Below are positions 52,064-61,539 of a stretch of DNA of 64,000 nucleotides, piece by piece; the first letter of the stretch is position 1, and every line of letters starts with the position of its first letter. Position numbers and translations under genes: made by a program. The notes under the pieces were generated by a model, which did not search any database, was not told the origin of the DNA, and saw only the letters and a program-made list of their open reading frames with translations. Location: contig NZ_SWJG01000001.1 in the NCBI RefSeq assembly GCF_005870035.1, positions 483,639-547,638 of the forward strand, in the 5' to 3' direction. Source of the stretch: Spirosoma lacussanchae. Lineage in GTDB: Bacteria; Bacteroidota; Bacteroidia; Cytophagales; Spirosomataceae.

Positions 52064-53452
52064 TTACTGCTGCCCGCCACTAATACCCGCTGCCACCGGT
52101 ACGAGGTCTGTAGTAGCCAGGCAGGGGCTGGCCAGCAGCCGGGCATCGAGCGGAACCCGCCACCGGAGAACCCCGCTGGTGGCGTTGAGGCAATACAGGC
52201 TGGTATCCTGCCCGCTGATGTAAACAAAGCCGTTATAAACGATTGGGCTGGCGCTAACGAGGCCGCCGGTGCTGTATTTCCAGCGCAGCGTACCCGTAGC
52301 CGCATCGAGGGCGTACAGATTCCGGTCGTCGCTGCCCACGTAGACAAGCCCGTTTGCCACCACCGGACTCGACGTTATGCGGCCGCCGGTGCTGAATTTC
52401 CAGCTTACAGCGCCCGAGCTGGCATTGAGCGCGTACAGATTCCGGTCGTCGCTGCCTACGTATACGATGCTGTTGACAACCGTCGGGCTTGAGCTTACGG
52501 CCCCACCCGTGCTGAATTTCCAGCGTTGGGCGCCGGTTGCGGCATCGAGGGCGTAGAGGTTATAATCGTTGGTGCCGATGTAGACCAGGTCGCCGGCAAC
52601 GGCCGGGCTGGAGGTGATGCTGTTACCGGCGCTGAACTTCCAGCGTTGCGTACCTGAGTCCACATCGAGGGCGTAGAGCGTCTGGTCTTTACTGGCCACA
52701 TAGGCCAACCGGTTCGCGACAACCGGACTTGAGGTAACTCCGCCCGCGGTGCTGAACTTCCAGCGTTGGGCGCCGGTCAGGATGTCGAGGGCGTACAGGT
52801 TCTGGTCTTCGCTACCCACTAGTACCAGCCGCCCCGATGCGACCGGACTCGACAGAATACTCTTGCCGGCGCTGAATTTCCAGCGCTGGGTACCGGTCAG
52901 GGCATCGAGCGCGTAGAGGTTACCATTTTCGCTGGCGGTGAAGACTTGCCCGGCGGCCACATAAGCGCTCGACGTAATGGAGGCACCTGTCGAGATGCGC
53001 CATTTCACAGTACCGGTGCCCCCGTCGAGGGCGAAAAAATTACCAATACTGTTTCCCAGATAAACAAGAGCGCCCCCGTTGGGAATCAGGCTGGCTACGC
53101 TGACCGTGACCACGTAGGGCTGTACCGATTTGTCCATGGCCGTAACGGTGTACGAAACTGGTTTGCTGAAATCCTGAGCCGTAGCTGAAGCGGGCGAGAT
53201 AATCGCTTTCTCCGAAATCGTGATGGCGGGTACTAACTGGCTGGGGTTCGTACCGGCCGGAACGGTAGCCCGAACGGTGTACACCACGGAGTCGACGACG
53301 GCCGACACCGGGGGCGTTAGAGTCGAAAAAACAAAGGATTCGATGGCTTTGCCCGTGTTGATAGGTGCCGTATCGATTGATTCCTTGCAGGCCGCCACGA
53401 GTAACAGCAGCCCAGTTATCCGGAGCAGTGGAGAAGATACATTCCGAGACAT
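52064..53452 (-). CDS. PQQ-like beta-propeller lipoprotein
   Basis: The protein has 462 residues from the ATG at 53452. Lipobox VAAC. Residues about 30-120 form an Ig-like/DUF5018-type domain (TPPVSAVVDSVVYTVRATVP). From about 130 there are eight or so 40-residue PQQ-like units (NLYALDAATGAQRWKFSTGG; consensus VYVGSDDRNLYALDA) that build a beta-propeller. No PQQ ligands were recognised, so it is more likely a structural or binding propeller than a dehydrogenase. The DNA repeats have a 120-bp period, which points to internal duplication. Confidence 0.88.
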   Translation of the reverse strand: MSRNVSSPLLRITGLLLLVAACKESIDTAPINTGKAIESFVFSTLTPPVSAVVDSVVYTVRATVPAGTNPSQLVPAITISEKAIISPASATAQDFSKPVSYTVTAMDKSVQPYVVTVSVASLIPNGGALVYLGNSIGNFFALDGGTGTVKWRISTGASITSSAYVAAGQVFTASENGNLYALDALTGTQRWKFSAGKSILSSPVASGRLVLVGSEDQNLYALDILTGAQRWKFSTAGGVTSSPVVANRLAYVASKDQTLYALDVDSGTQRWKFSAGNSITSSPAVAGDLVYIGTNDYNLYALDAATGAQRWKFSTGGAVSSSPTVVNSIVYVGSDDRNLYALNASSGAVSWKFSTGGRITSSPVVANGLVYVGSDDRNLYALDAATGTLRWKYSTGGLVSASPIVYNGFVYISGQDTSLYCLNATSGVLRWRVPLDARLLASPCLATTDLVPVAAGISGGQQ

Positions 53453-53718
53453 CAGCACAATAGATGGCTATATATGAGAGAAGCAGACCAGAGTCAGGCA
53501 TAGGGGCCTGGGGGTGGGTCTGGTAGTTGGTCTGAAAACATTTATAATGCCAAACTATAAACCAGGTACTGGCGCGACTCGAAACAGCCGGTCTCAGAGC
53601 TGGCTACATAGGCGAAAAAGAGATAGCTTTTGGGCACGGAAGGATATGGCTACTCCGGATTGTTAACAGATGCAGGGTATCGTTACGACCAGCCGTTGCT
53701 GTTGCGTACATTTGCTGT

Positions 53719-54756
53719 ATGTCAACTGTAACCATTGCTTCCCTTACCGAAAGCCTGCCCGCTTTTCTGGACTCTTCCGATTTTTCGGCCATAGCCGTCA
53801 TTGCCGATAATCACACCTTTAAGTTCTGTTACCCCGAAATAAAGGCCCTGCTGCCCAGGCATACGCTGGTACGCATCAAGGCGGGTGAAGAACAGAAACA
53901 CCTGGCTACCTGCGAGCTGATCTGGGATGCGCTGACCCGCGCCAATTTTGACCGGCATGCGCTGGTGCTGAACCTCGGCGGTGGTGTTATTGGCGATATG
54001 GGCGGCTTCTGTGCCGCTACCTACAAGCGCGGTATTGCCTTTGCTCAACTGCCGACGACTCTGCTGGCCCAGGTCGACGCCAGCGTTGGCGGCAAGCTGG
54101 GTATCGACTTCAACGGCTTCAAAAACCACATCGGCGTGTTTCAGCAGCCGAACGCCGTGCTGATCGACCCGTCGTTGCTGGCTACCCTGCCCGAGCGGGA
54201 GCTGCGGTCGGGCTTTGCCGAGATCATCAAACATTGCCTCATTGCCGACGCCAGCATGTGGAACGACATTCGTCGGCGCGACCTCGACGAGCAGGACTGG
54301 GCTATGCTTGTGGCGCATTCGGTAGCCGTAAAACAGCGGGTGGTTGAACAGGACCCGACGGAGAAAGGATTGCGGAAGATCCTGAACTTCGGCCACACGC
54401 TCGGTCATGCGGTAGAAACCTACTTCCTGACACAACCCCGCAAGCGATTGCTCCACGGCGAAGCCATTGCGGTCGGTATGGTAGCCGAAGCGTTCATTGC
54501 CTTCCAGAAAAAGATGATCGATCAGGAGCTGCTCACGCAAATCGAAGAATACGTGTTTGCCGTATATGGGAATGTACGACTAACCGAGGCAGACACCGAG
54601 CCTATTCTGGCACTGACGCTTCAGGACAAGAAAAACCGGGGCAATCAGGTTCGGATGGCGCTGCTCGACGGGCCGGGCAGCTGCGCGTTCGACCTGCCGG
54701 TTACCATGGCTGACATGCGCCGGGGGCTGGCTTTTTACAGCGGCTTATCCAGGTAA
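53719..54756 (+). CDS. aroB: 3-dehydroquinate synthase
   Basis: The protein has 345 residues. NAD motif GGGVIGDMGGFCAATYKRG; zinc ligands in GFAEIIKH, NFGHTLGHAVE and LLHGEAIAVGM. It cyclises DAHP to 3-dehydroquinate, the second shikimate-pathway step feeding tyrA. A TACATTTG string lies 5 bp before its ATG, too close to be a normal -7 element unless the message is leaderless. Confidence 0.97.
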   Translation: MSTVTIASLTESLPAFLDSSDFSAIAVIADNHTFKFCYPEIKALLPRHTLVRIKAGEEQKHLATCELIWDALTRANFDRHALVLNLGGGVIGDMGGFCAATYKRGIAFAQLPTTLLAQVDASVGGKLGIDFNGFKNHIGVFQQPNAVLIDPSLLATLPERELRSGFAEIIKHCLIADASMWNDIRRRDLDEQDWAMLVAHSVAVKQRVVEQDPTEKGLRKILNFGHTLGHAVETYFLTQPRKRLLHGEAIAVGMVAEAFIAFQKKMIDQELLTQIEEYVFAVYGNVRLTEADTEPILALTLQDKKNRGNQVRMALLDGPGSCAFDLPVTMADMRRGLAFYSGLSR

Positions 54757-54831
54757 GAAAAAGCGCGTTTCGCAGCGGTACGGAGATTTTGCCGATAACT
54801 CATCTGGCAATTAAATTTTGGTAACATTACC

Positions 54832-54862
54832 TTGAATAACCAAACATAACCGCTTATATTTG
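54832..54862 (+). promoter_or_regulatory. Bacteroidota promoter for DUF4136 gene
   Basis: TTG (54832-54834), 20-bp spacer, TATATTTG (54855-54862); a full consensus match 70 bp upstream of the ATG. Confidence 0.75.
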
Positions 54863-54932
54863 AGTTGGTCACGACATAAACCATCGTTCTACTAAATCAG
54901 AATCTCCTATCAGCAACTTTTACAAACGCAGT

Positions 54933-55466
54933 ATGAAGAAGTATATCGGTATCCTGTTTGCGTTGGCCGTTATTGCGATGGCGGGCTGTTCGCCGAGTCG
55001 GTTGTTTGTCGAGCACGACTACAGCTACGAAGGTCACTTCAAAAATTACGAATCATTCAATTTCCTGGAGTGTGAGTTTGTGGATTCAACGCTGCTCTGC
55101 TCCGATATTCAGGATGCCATCCGGCACCAGATGGAGGCCCGCGGCTACCGCGTAAGTAACCGCAACCCGAACCTGCTGATCTCATACAACATCTTCCGCT
55201 CGGACCTGCGTTTCCGCGGTTATCAGCAGCCGGTCATCAAAGACTGGGTTGTTCGTGAAGACGATGACGCCACCTACAAACGCATCGACTACAACCTCGA
55301 CGAAGGAACGCTGATGATCTCGCTGATCGATGCTGAGTCGTATCAGGTGATCTGGAAAGGCTACGCGTCGAAGATGATGCGCAACCCCAACTTCAAGAAC
55401 AACTATTTCAAAGGGATTGTCCGATCCATATTTGACCAGTACCCACTAATGGCAACGGCCCGCTAG
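54933..55466 (+). CDS. DUF4136 lipoprotein
   Basis: The protein has 177 residues. Lipoprotein signal with cleavage at AMAGC. DUF4136 features: HDYSYEGHFKNYESFNF near the start, and YQVIWKGYASKMM near the end. The family is found in the envelope of Bacteroidota and Proteobacteria with no fixed function. It is a single-gene unit with its own promoter and terminator. Confidence 0.9.
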   Translation: MKKYIGILFALAVIAMAGCSPSRLFVEHDYSYEGHFKNYESFNFLECEFVDSTLLCSDIQDAIRHQMEARGYRVSNRNPNLLISYNIFRSDLRFRGYQQPVIKDWVVREDDDATYKRIDYNLDEGTLMISLIDAESYQVIWKGYASKMMRNPNFKNNYFKGIVRSIFDQYPLMATAR

Positions 55467-55504
55467 GCTGAACCGTCAGGGAGAAACAGGCACATAGATA
55501 TATC

Positions 55505-55547
55505 TATAAACGACAAAAGCGGGCAACACCCGCTTTTGTCGTTTATA
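55505..55547 (+). terminator. Hairpin terminator after DUF4136 gene
   Basis: Perfect 19-base arms (55505-55523 and 55529-55547) around CAACA, with T-rich flank. Confidence 0.85.
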
Positions 55548-55650
55548 GCCCATTGCCGACCATATGCCGCCAGCTACACGGCTTTACACGCTATCAGTTG
55601 GCGAAGTTACAGCCACCCCTCAAGCCCCGGCGGGGCGACCTGTCAATGAC

Positions 55651-56568
55651 CTACCGGGTCAGCTCCTTGAAGATGCCTTCCAGCGAATTCTCCTGCTGAC
55701 GTAACCCAACTAGTGTCAGGTTCTGATCGGCCGCCAGGCGGAAGATAGCCGCCCGGAGATCGGTATCGGGGCTGGCCGTGACGCGATACTGGCCTTTTCC
55801 CAGCGGCTCGACCCGCTCGACCCCCGGCAGGTTCATCAGAACATCGGCTGTGGCCAGCTCGCTTTCGAACTCAGCCATCACGACAACCCCGGCGCCCGCC
55901 GACGCCCCCCGAAGCTGGCTCAGCGGTCCGTCGGCAACGATCTGCCCCCGGTTGATGATGACCACCCGATCGCAGACGGCTTCGACCTCCTGCATGATAT
56001 GGGTCGAAAACAGCACCGTTTTGTCGCGGCCGGCCTCGCGGATAACCTGCCGGATTTCGGCCAGTTGGTTCGGGTCGAGGCCGGTAGTGGGTTCGTCGAG
56101 GATCAGCACGGGCGGGTTGTGGAGAAGTGCCTGCGCCAGACCAACCCGTTGTCGATAGCCTTTTGACAACTGACCAATGCGTTTGTGCTGCTCGCGGCCC
56201 AGGCCCACCCGCTCAATCATGTCGGCAATGCGTCGGCTGAGGTCGGCTCCGCCCAGGCCATGGAGCGACCCCGCAAAGCGCAGGTACTCCTTCACGTACA
56301 TATCGAGGTACAGGGGGTTGTGTTCGGGCAGGTAGCCAACGCTCCGGCGCACGTCCATCGGCTGGGTGCGCACGTCGAAGCCGTTCACGTCGACCGTGCC
56401 GTCGGTAGGGGGCAGGTAACCCGTCGCAATTTTCATGGTCGTCGACTTCCCTGCGCCGTTAGGACCGAGAAAACCGACGATCTCGCCCGGCTGGGCAACC
56501 AGCGAAATCTGGTTGACTGCTTTTTGATGACCATATACCTTGGTCAAATTCTGAACACGGATCGACAT
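55651..56568 (-). CDS. gldA: ABC ATPase, gliding-motility GldA type
   Basis: The protein has 305 residues. Walker A GPNGAGKS (about 35-42), signature LSKGYRQRVGLAQAL, Walker B VLILDEPTTGLDP, and H-loop STHIMQEVEAVCD. GldA works with GldF and GldG membrane proteins in gliding motility and in secretion-linked functions; these partners are not in the window. The gldA name is by best family resemblance; other ABC-2 ATPases are similar. Confidence 0.85.
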   Translation of the reverse strand: MSIRVQNLTKVYGHQKAVNQISLVAQPGEIVGFLGPNGAGKSTTMKIATGYLPPTDGTVDVNGFDVRTQPMDVRRSVGYLPEHNPLYLDMYVKEYLRFAGSLHGLGGADLSRRIADMIERVGLGREQHKRIGQLSKGYRQRVGLAQALLHNPPVLILDEPTTGLDPNQLAEIRQVIREAGRDKTVLFSTHIMQEVEAVCDRVVIINRGQIVADGPLSQLRGASAGAGVVVMAEFESELATADVLMNLPGVERVEPLGKGQYRVTASPDTDLRAAIFRLAADQNLTLVGLRQQENSLEGIFKELTR

Positions 56569-56699
56569 GGATACGACTAAATTGGCCTGACCAGGTTGAC
56601 TATTGCAGCCTCTGGTACGAATGTAACGTACAAAAAACCGGAAAGTATCTCTATTTTTAGCGGTTTAACGCAAATAGGCACCGTTTTTCTGATCGATAC

Positions 56700-58364
56700 A
56701 TGTCTCTTCTCCGTAAAAAAACCGTAACGCAAATTTTAAGTGATGCCGCCGAAGGCGATTCCGGCAAGCTGGTAAAGACGCTGGGCGTACGCGACCTGAC
56801 TTCGTTTGGCATTGCGGCTATTATCGGAGCCGGTATTTTCAGTACCATCGGGCTGGCGAGCTATAATGGCGGTCCGGCGGTGTCGCTGCTGTTTGTCTTT
56901 ACGGCCATCGCCTGCGTCTTTACGGCCCTTAGCTACGCTCAGTTTGCCAGTACGGTACCTGTCAGCGGCAGCGCCTACACCTATGCCTACGTAGCCTTCG
57001 GAGAGATTTTTGCCTGGATCATCGGCTGGGCGCTTATTCTGGAGTATGCCGTCTCCAACATGGTTGTGGCTATTTCATGGTCGGAGTATTTTACGTCGAT
57101 GCTTAGCGGCTTCGGAATTACCTTTCCCAAGTATCTGGCTACCGACTACGGCTCGGCGTTGCGGGCGTTTGCGCTGGTTGAGCAGACCCGCCAGGCAGGC
57201 ACTCCGCTCGACACCCTTCCGGAGAACACACGCGTGCTGGCGGATGCCTACGCACAGGCCCCTCAGCTGGGCGATCTGCATCTGATTGCCAACCTGCCAG
57301 CCGGGGCGGTTACAGTACTTATAACGGCACTGGTATACATTGGTATTAAAGAGTCACGCACCGCCAGCAACATTCTGGTGGTGCTGAAGCTGGCCGTTAT
57401 TGGGCTGGTTATCGGTGTAGGTGCCTTTTACGTGAAACCCGCCAACTGGTCGCCGTTTGCACCAAATGGGGTAGCGGGCGTGCTGAGTGGCGTGGCGTCG
57501 GTATTTTTCGCCTTTATCGGCTTCGACTCGATTTCTACCACGGCCGAGGAGTGCAAGAATCCTCAGCGCGATCTGCCCCGGGCTATGCTCTACTGCCTGG
57601 CAATCTGTACCGTGCTGTACGTGCTGATTACCCTCGTACTGACTGGTATGGTCAACTATAAAGAACTGGGCGTGAGCGACCCGCTGGCCTACGTGTTCCA
57701 GAAAGTAAATCTGGACTTTGTGGCGGGGGTTATTTCGGTGAGTGCCGTAGTGGCTATCACAAGTGCGCTGCTGGTGTATCAGCTGGGCCAGCCCAGGATC
57801 TGGATGACCATGAGCCGCGACGGCCTGCTCTGGAAACGGTTCGCCACCATCCACCCGCGCTACAAAACGCCTTCGTTCGCTACGATCGTTACCGGGTTTC
57901 TGGTGGCGGTGCCATCCATGTTTATGGACCTTAAGTTCTTCGTCGATCTGACCAGCGTCGGTACGTTCTTCGCGTTTATTCTGGTCTGTGGAGGTATTCT
58001 GTACCTGGATGCCAGGGGGCTGTCGGGTCAGTCGAAGTTTCGGGTGCCTTACATCAACGGGAAATACATCATCGGTGCCCTGCTGATCCTGGCTTTCGGC
58101 TATACCCTGACCGGCGCCAACCTGCTGGAGCACATGGAAGCCAAACCACTGCTGTTCGTTTTCTGGGGTACCTGGGCGGTCCTGGCTGTGCAGGGATTCC
58201 GGTATAACTTTTCGCTGCTGCCAGTTGTTGGTGTACTGACCAACCTGTACCTGATGACCGAGCTGGGGGCCAGCAACTGGCTGATCTTCGTCGGCTGGCT
58301 GGCCATCGGACTGGTTATCTATTTTTCGTACGGATTCCGGAAAAGCAAACTGGCTACCGCCTAA
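56700..58364 (+). CDS. APC-superfamily amino-acid permease
   Basis: The protein has 554 residues with about 12-14 helices. FGIAAIIGAGIFSTIGLASYNGG is the APC helix-1 motif; ALSYAQFASTVPVSGSAYTYAYVAFGE and FFAFIGFDSISTTAEECKNPQRDLP are strongly typical of the cationic amino-acid transporter (CAT) group. It likely imports basic or neutral amino acids. A Kv-like channel gene follows by 62 bp, and may be read from the same transcript. Confidence 0.92.
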   Translation: MSLLRKKTVTQILSDAAEGDSGKLVKTLGVRDLTSFGIAAIIGAGIFSTIGLASYNGGPAVSLLFVFTAIACVFTALSYAQFASTVPVSGSAYTYAYVAFGEIFAWIIGWALILEYAVSNMVVAISWSEYFTSMLSGFGITFPKYLATDYGSALRAFALVEQTRQAGTPLDTLPENTRVLADAYAQAPQLGDLHLIANLPAGAVTVLITALVYIGIKESRTASNILVVLKLAVIGLVIGVGAFYVKPANWSPFAPNGVAGVLSGVASVFFAFIGFDSISTTAEECKNPQRDLPRAMLYCLAICTVLYVLITLVLTGMVNYKELGVSDPLAYVFQKVNLDFVAGVISVSAVVAITSALLVYQLGQPRIWMTMSRDGLLWKRFATIHPRYKTPSFATIVTGFLVAVPSMFMDLKFFVDLTSVGTFFAFILVCGGILYLDARGLSGQSKFRVPYINGKYIIGALLILAFGYTLTGANLLEHMEAKPLLFVFWGTWAVLAVQGFRYNFSLLPVVGVLTNLYLMTELGASNWLIFVGWLAIGLVIYFSYGFRKSKLATA

Positions 58365-58426
58365 CCGCCCGACGGGGGCTGAACCAACCCGGCGCCTGCC
58401 ATCCGGCCTTCGTTATTCCCGACTGT

Positions 58427-59260
58427 ATGAACCGTTCTGACTCCCGGCAACCGGATGCCCACTGGCGGGTTCGCTTACACGAAATCATCTTCGAGGCCGA
58501 CACGCCCGCCGGACGTGCTTTCGATATTGTTCTGATCGGGAGTATCCTGCTGAGTGTGCTGGTGGTCATGCTTGAGAGCGTGGCGAGTATCCGGGTCCGT
58601 TACGGTCAGGTTCTGATCCGGATCGAGTGGTTCTTCACCATACTTTTCACGATCGAGTATATGTTGCGGCTGATCAGCGTCAGGCGTCCGCTGCGGTACA
58701 TGCTCAGCTTTTTTGGCTTCGTCGATATCCTGGCGCTGCTGCCAACGTACCTGAGCCTGATTCTGCCCGGTAGCCAGTACCTGTTCACCATCCGGATTCT
58801 GCGGCTGCTGCGGGTGTTCCGCGTCCTGAAACTCTCCGAATACCTTTCCGAAGCGTTTATTCTGACAAGCGCGCTCAAAGCCAGTCAGCGGAAGATCAGC
58901 GTATTTATTCTGACAATTCTGTCGCTGGTGGTGGTGATCGGCTCGATCATGTACATGATCGAGGGCGAAGAAAACGGCTTCGACAGCATCCCGACCAGCA
59001 TATACTGGGCTATTGTAACCCTAACTACCGTTGGGTACGGCGATCTGTCTCCGCAGACGCCCTGGGGAAAAGCGCTGGCCTCGCTGGTTATGGTCATGGG
59101 CTACGGCATCATTGCCGTGCCGACCGGCATCGTTACGGTCGAGATCTCGCAGGCAGCCCTCAAAGCCCGCCGGGTAACAACTCAGTCATGTCCGGTTTGC
59201 GGGGCAGAGGGGCACGACTCCGACGCTGTTTTCTGCAAATACTGCGGTAATCACCTCTAG
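58427..59260 (+). CDS. Kv-like six-helix ion channel with C-terminal zinc ribbon
   Basis: The protein has 277 residues. A voltage sensor S1-S4 (S4 RILRLLRVFRVLKL, about 123-136) precedes the pore with the K+ selectivity filter TVGYGD (201-206). The last 25 residues contain CPVCG and CKYCG, two Cys pairs forming a zinc ribbon, which is not part of the usual bacterial Kv. It carries potassium, probably voltage-gated. The ribbon may be a cytosolic sensor or assembly module (inference). Confidence 0.93.
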   Translation: MNRSDSRQPDAHWRVRLHEIIFEADTPAGRAFDIVLIGSILLSVLVVMLESVASIRVRYGQVLIRIEWFFTILFTIEYMLRLISVRRPLRYMLSFFGFVDILALLPTYLSLILPGSQYLFTIRILRLLRVFRVLKLSEYLSEAFILTSALKASQRKISVFILTILSLVVVIGSIMYMIEGEENGFDSIPTSIYWAIVTLTTVGYGDLSPQTPWGKALASLVMVMGYGIIAVPTGIVTVEISQAALKARRVTTQSCPVCGAEGHDSDAVFCKYCGNHL

Positions 59261-59288
59261 ATAACCTCCGTCAGAGAAACGGGGTTAT
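59261..59288. terminator. Short hairpin between converging genes
   Basis: ATAACC/GGTTAT with an inner CCG/CGG separated by one bulged base spans the 24-bp gap between the channel gene and the methyltransferase stop. Confidence 0.5.
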
Positions 59289-60013
59289 TTCCCGAAAAAC
59301 ATGATGTGCTGCTGCGGCAGCCGTTTGTCATTCTTCAGGAGCCGGAGCCCAACAACTTTCATCTCTTTGGTGGCCTGCGCCACGCTGAGTTTATGGAGCT
59401 CCTTGATAGGAACACTGGGGTCTTCGGCCCGGTACTCAACCAGCACCACGCGCCCGCCCGGTTTCAGGGCCGTAGCTATGTGCTGCATCATCTCGCGCGG
59501 GTACGAAAACTCGTGATAGGCATCGATCAGAATAGCCAGGTCGACGCTGTTGGCTGCTAGCTTCGGATCGGATTCGGTACCGAGTACGGGGGTTACGTTC
59601 CGGATCTTCCGCTTGCTTTTGCCTTCGTTCAGGTAGTCGATCATCTCGGGCTGAATATCGACCGCCAGAACCTGCCCCTGCGGTACTTTGGGGGCCATCA
59701 GGAAAGTGAAATAACCCGTTCCGGCCCCTATATCGGCCACCACGTCAGTTGGTTTGAGAGCAAGGGCTTCGAGTAGCAGGTCGGTTCGCTCTTCCTGTTC
59801 CCGCTCCGGCCGGTCGAGCCACGACGCACCGAGGTGCCCCATAACCTGCGCAATCTCGCGTCCCTGATACCGTTTACCGATGCCGTCGCGGCTGGCTTCG
59901 CCAAATTGGTAGATCCGGGTCGAGTCGGTAGAAGGGCGGGTCGCGGTCTGTTGCGACGATCCCTGTCCGCAGGCCATCAGGGAAGTAATGAGGAAAATCA
60001 GAAGACGGTACAT
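59285..60013 (-). CDS. Class I SAM methyltransferase with lipoprotein signal
   Basis: The protein has 242 residues. The N-terminus reads LLIFLITSLMACGQG, a lipobox at Cys15. The body is a clear SAM methyltransferase: VVADIGAGTGYFTFLMA (motif I), GQVLAVDIQPEM, and PGGRVVLVEYRAEDPSVP. The methyl donor is cytosolic, so an exported enzyme would be paradoxical. Either the N-terminus is not a real signal, or the enzyme has another role. The start could be later but no alternative ATG is evident before the fold. Confidence 0.88.
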   Translation of the reverse strand: MYRLLIFLITSLMACGQGSSQQTATRPSTDSTRIYQFGEASRDGIGKRYQGREIAQVMGHLGASWLDRPEREQEERTDLLLEALALKPTDVVADIGAGTGYFTFLMAPKVPQGQVLAVDIQPEMIDYLNEGKSKRKIRNVTPVLGTESDPKLAANSVDLAILIDAYHEFSYPREMMQHIATALKPGGRVVLVEYRAEDPSVPIKELHKLSVAQATKEMKVVGLRLLKNDKRLPQQHIMFFGK

Positions 60014-60173
60014 GAGTAGAGGGCTTTACGGAGTAAAACCGTTAAACCAACCCATTTGATTTGGGAAAAAGCAGAAGCGGATCGACACTGGTAACTGACC
60101 CGGCGCCGACGCCGATCAAACAACTCGTGCTCAATCAGGTTGTTTTGCTGAAAACAACTCGAACGATTCCCCT

Positions 60174-60578
60174 ATGAATCTGATACTACACTTGCTTATT
60201 GACGCTGGCGTTATTTTTGGCCTGGCGTATTTCATGCCCCAGATCGATGTGAAAAATTTCGGTACGGCACTGCTGATTGCGGTGCTGCTGGGGCTGCTTA
60301 ACTTCGTCCTGGGTTGGATTATCCGCTTCCCGCTGAACCTCGTCACCTTTTTCCTGCTGACGGGTCTGGTACGGATTGTGGTTACGGCCATCCTGCTCAA
60401 ACTCATTGACAGTTTTCTGGACAGCTTCACGATTCGGGGGTTCTGGCCAGCGCTGGTCATTGCCCTGGTTGTGGCGGTGGTAGGTTCCCTGATTGACCGG
60501 CAGGCCCCCACACCCGAAATGGTTGAGTCGGGGTACGTGGTGATCCGGCAGGTTATGGCTTCCCTCCAGCTGGCGTAG
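60174..60578 (+). CDS. Phage holin superfamily IV-like membrane protein
   Basis: The protein has 134 residues. Four hydrophobic helices (about 4-20, 28-50, 53-75 and 91-107) with PQIDVKNFGTALLIAVLLGLLNF typical of the PF04020 family, which occurs widely in bacterial chromosomes far from phage. Function unknown; a holin name here does not imply lysis. It is followed by a good hairpin. A small inverted repeat (60139-60158) lies just upstream. Confidence 0.85.
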   Translation: MNLILHLLIDAGVIFGLAYFMPQIDVKNFGTALLIAVLLGLLNFVLGWIIRFPLNLVTFFLLTGLVRIVVTAILLKLIDSFLDSFTIRGFWPALVIALVVAVVGSLIDRQAPTPEMVESGYVVIRQVMASLQLA

Positions 60579-60595
60579 TCAGCTCCCTAATAAGT

Positions 60596-60630
60596 AGAAA
60601 AGCCTCACCCGATATGGGCGAGGCTTTTCT
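60596..60630. terminator. Bidirectional hairpin terminator
   Basis: 15-base arms (60596-60610 and 60616-60630) with one A-C mismatch around GATAT; A-run and T-run flanks serve both converging genes. Confidence 0.8.
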
Positions 60631-60649
60631 GCCTTCTAACTAGTTTGGA

Positions 60650-61336
60650 CTAGTCGCTCCGGCGACCACCCAGCAGCAGGCTGGCGTAGTACAGCAGCGT
60701 AGCCAGCGAACCCAGGGCGGCAACGACGTAGGTCATAGCGGCCCACCAGAGGGCGTCTTTCGCGAAACCGTATTCGCGCTGGTTCACAACGCCGTTGGTC
60801 TGAATCCAGGCGAGGGCCCGTTTGCTGGCGTCGAACTCGACCGGCAGCGTTACGAACGCGAACAGCGTAGTCAGCGCGAACAAGCCTACACCAATGGCCA
60901 GCGGCAGGGGCGTGGTTTGTAGCAACAGTACCCCGGCCAACAGTACCCACTGCAGGTAGCGCGACGAAACAGTCAGCACGGGTACCATAGCCGACCGGAA
61001 CTGCAGAGGACCGTAAGCTACCTTATGCTGCACCGCGTGTCCGCATTCGTGGGCCGCTACGGCCGCAGCCGCTACGCTTCGCCCGTAATAGACGTCGGCG
61101 CTGAGGTTCACCGTTTTGTCCTGCGGGTTGTAATGGTCGGTGAGCATACCCTCTACTGACAGCACGCGCACATCGTAAATGCCGTTCTGATTCAGCATCT
61201 GCTGAGCTATTTCAGCTCCGCTGAGCCCGTTACTCAGGCCGACTTGTGAATATTCGTTGAACTTGCTCCGCAGCCGCCAGCTTACAAAAGCACTGGCGCC
61301 GAAGATCAAAATCATAATTAACCAAATGGATGACAT
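60650..61336 (-). CDS. Membrane zinc metallopeptidase, YugP family
   Basis: The protein has 228 residues. An N-terminal helix (5-22), a YugP domain with the zinc motif HECGH (96-100) in AAHECGHAVQH, and further helices between about 115 and 225. LSGAEIAQQMLNQNGI is family-typical. It is a neutral zinc peptidase in the membrane; the target is unknown. Confidence 0.92.
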   Translation of the reverse strand: MSSIWLIMILIFGASAFVSWRLRSKFNEYSQVGLSNGLSGAEIAQQMLNQNGIYDVRVLSVEGMLTDHYNPQDKTVNLSADVYYGRSVAAAAVAAHECGHAVQHKVAYGPLQFRSAMVPVLTVSSRYLQWVLLAGVLLLQTTPLPLAIGVGLFALTTLFAFVTLPVEFDASKRALAWIQTNGVVNQREYGFAKDALWWAAMTYVVAALGSLATLLYYASLLLGGRRSD

Positions 61337-61478
61337 CGTTCGTTAGTCAGGTTTGTGGTTTCAATTGCTGGGCAACTTAATGACCCATCGATAGTAAAAC
61401 AACGATTATTACCAAAAAGTATCCCGGCCTTTTTGCCATTTATCAGGTTTTGCCGCCGTCTGGCCGGCTGGTAATACA

Positions 61479-61508
61479 AACGCTCCGCCGTTTTAAGGGC
61501 AGAGCGTT
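61479..61508 (-). terminator. Hairpin terminator after DUF2147 gene
   Basis: Minus-strand arms AACGCTCTGCC and GGCGGAGCGTT (61498-61508 and 61479-61489) with one G-T wobble and 8-base loop. Confidence 0.65.
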
Positions 61509-61539
61509 GAGGAAATTTTCAGGGAAACGGAGCGCAGAA

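Noticed and set aside
53707-53714. TACATTTG as a -7 element for aroB
   Set aside because: It lies 5 bp from the ATG with no TTG at the right distance, so it is probably chance.
60174-60578. Holin-like gene as a sign of prophage
   Set aside because: No other phage gene is nearby and this family is common in chromosomes.
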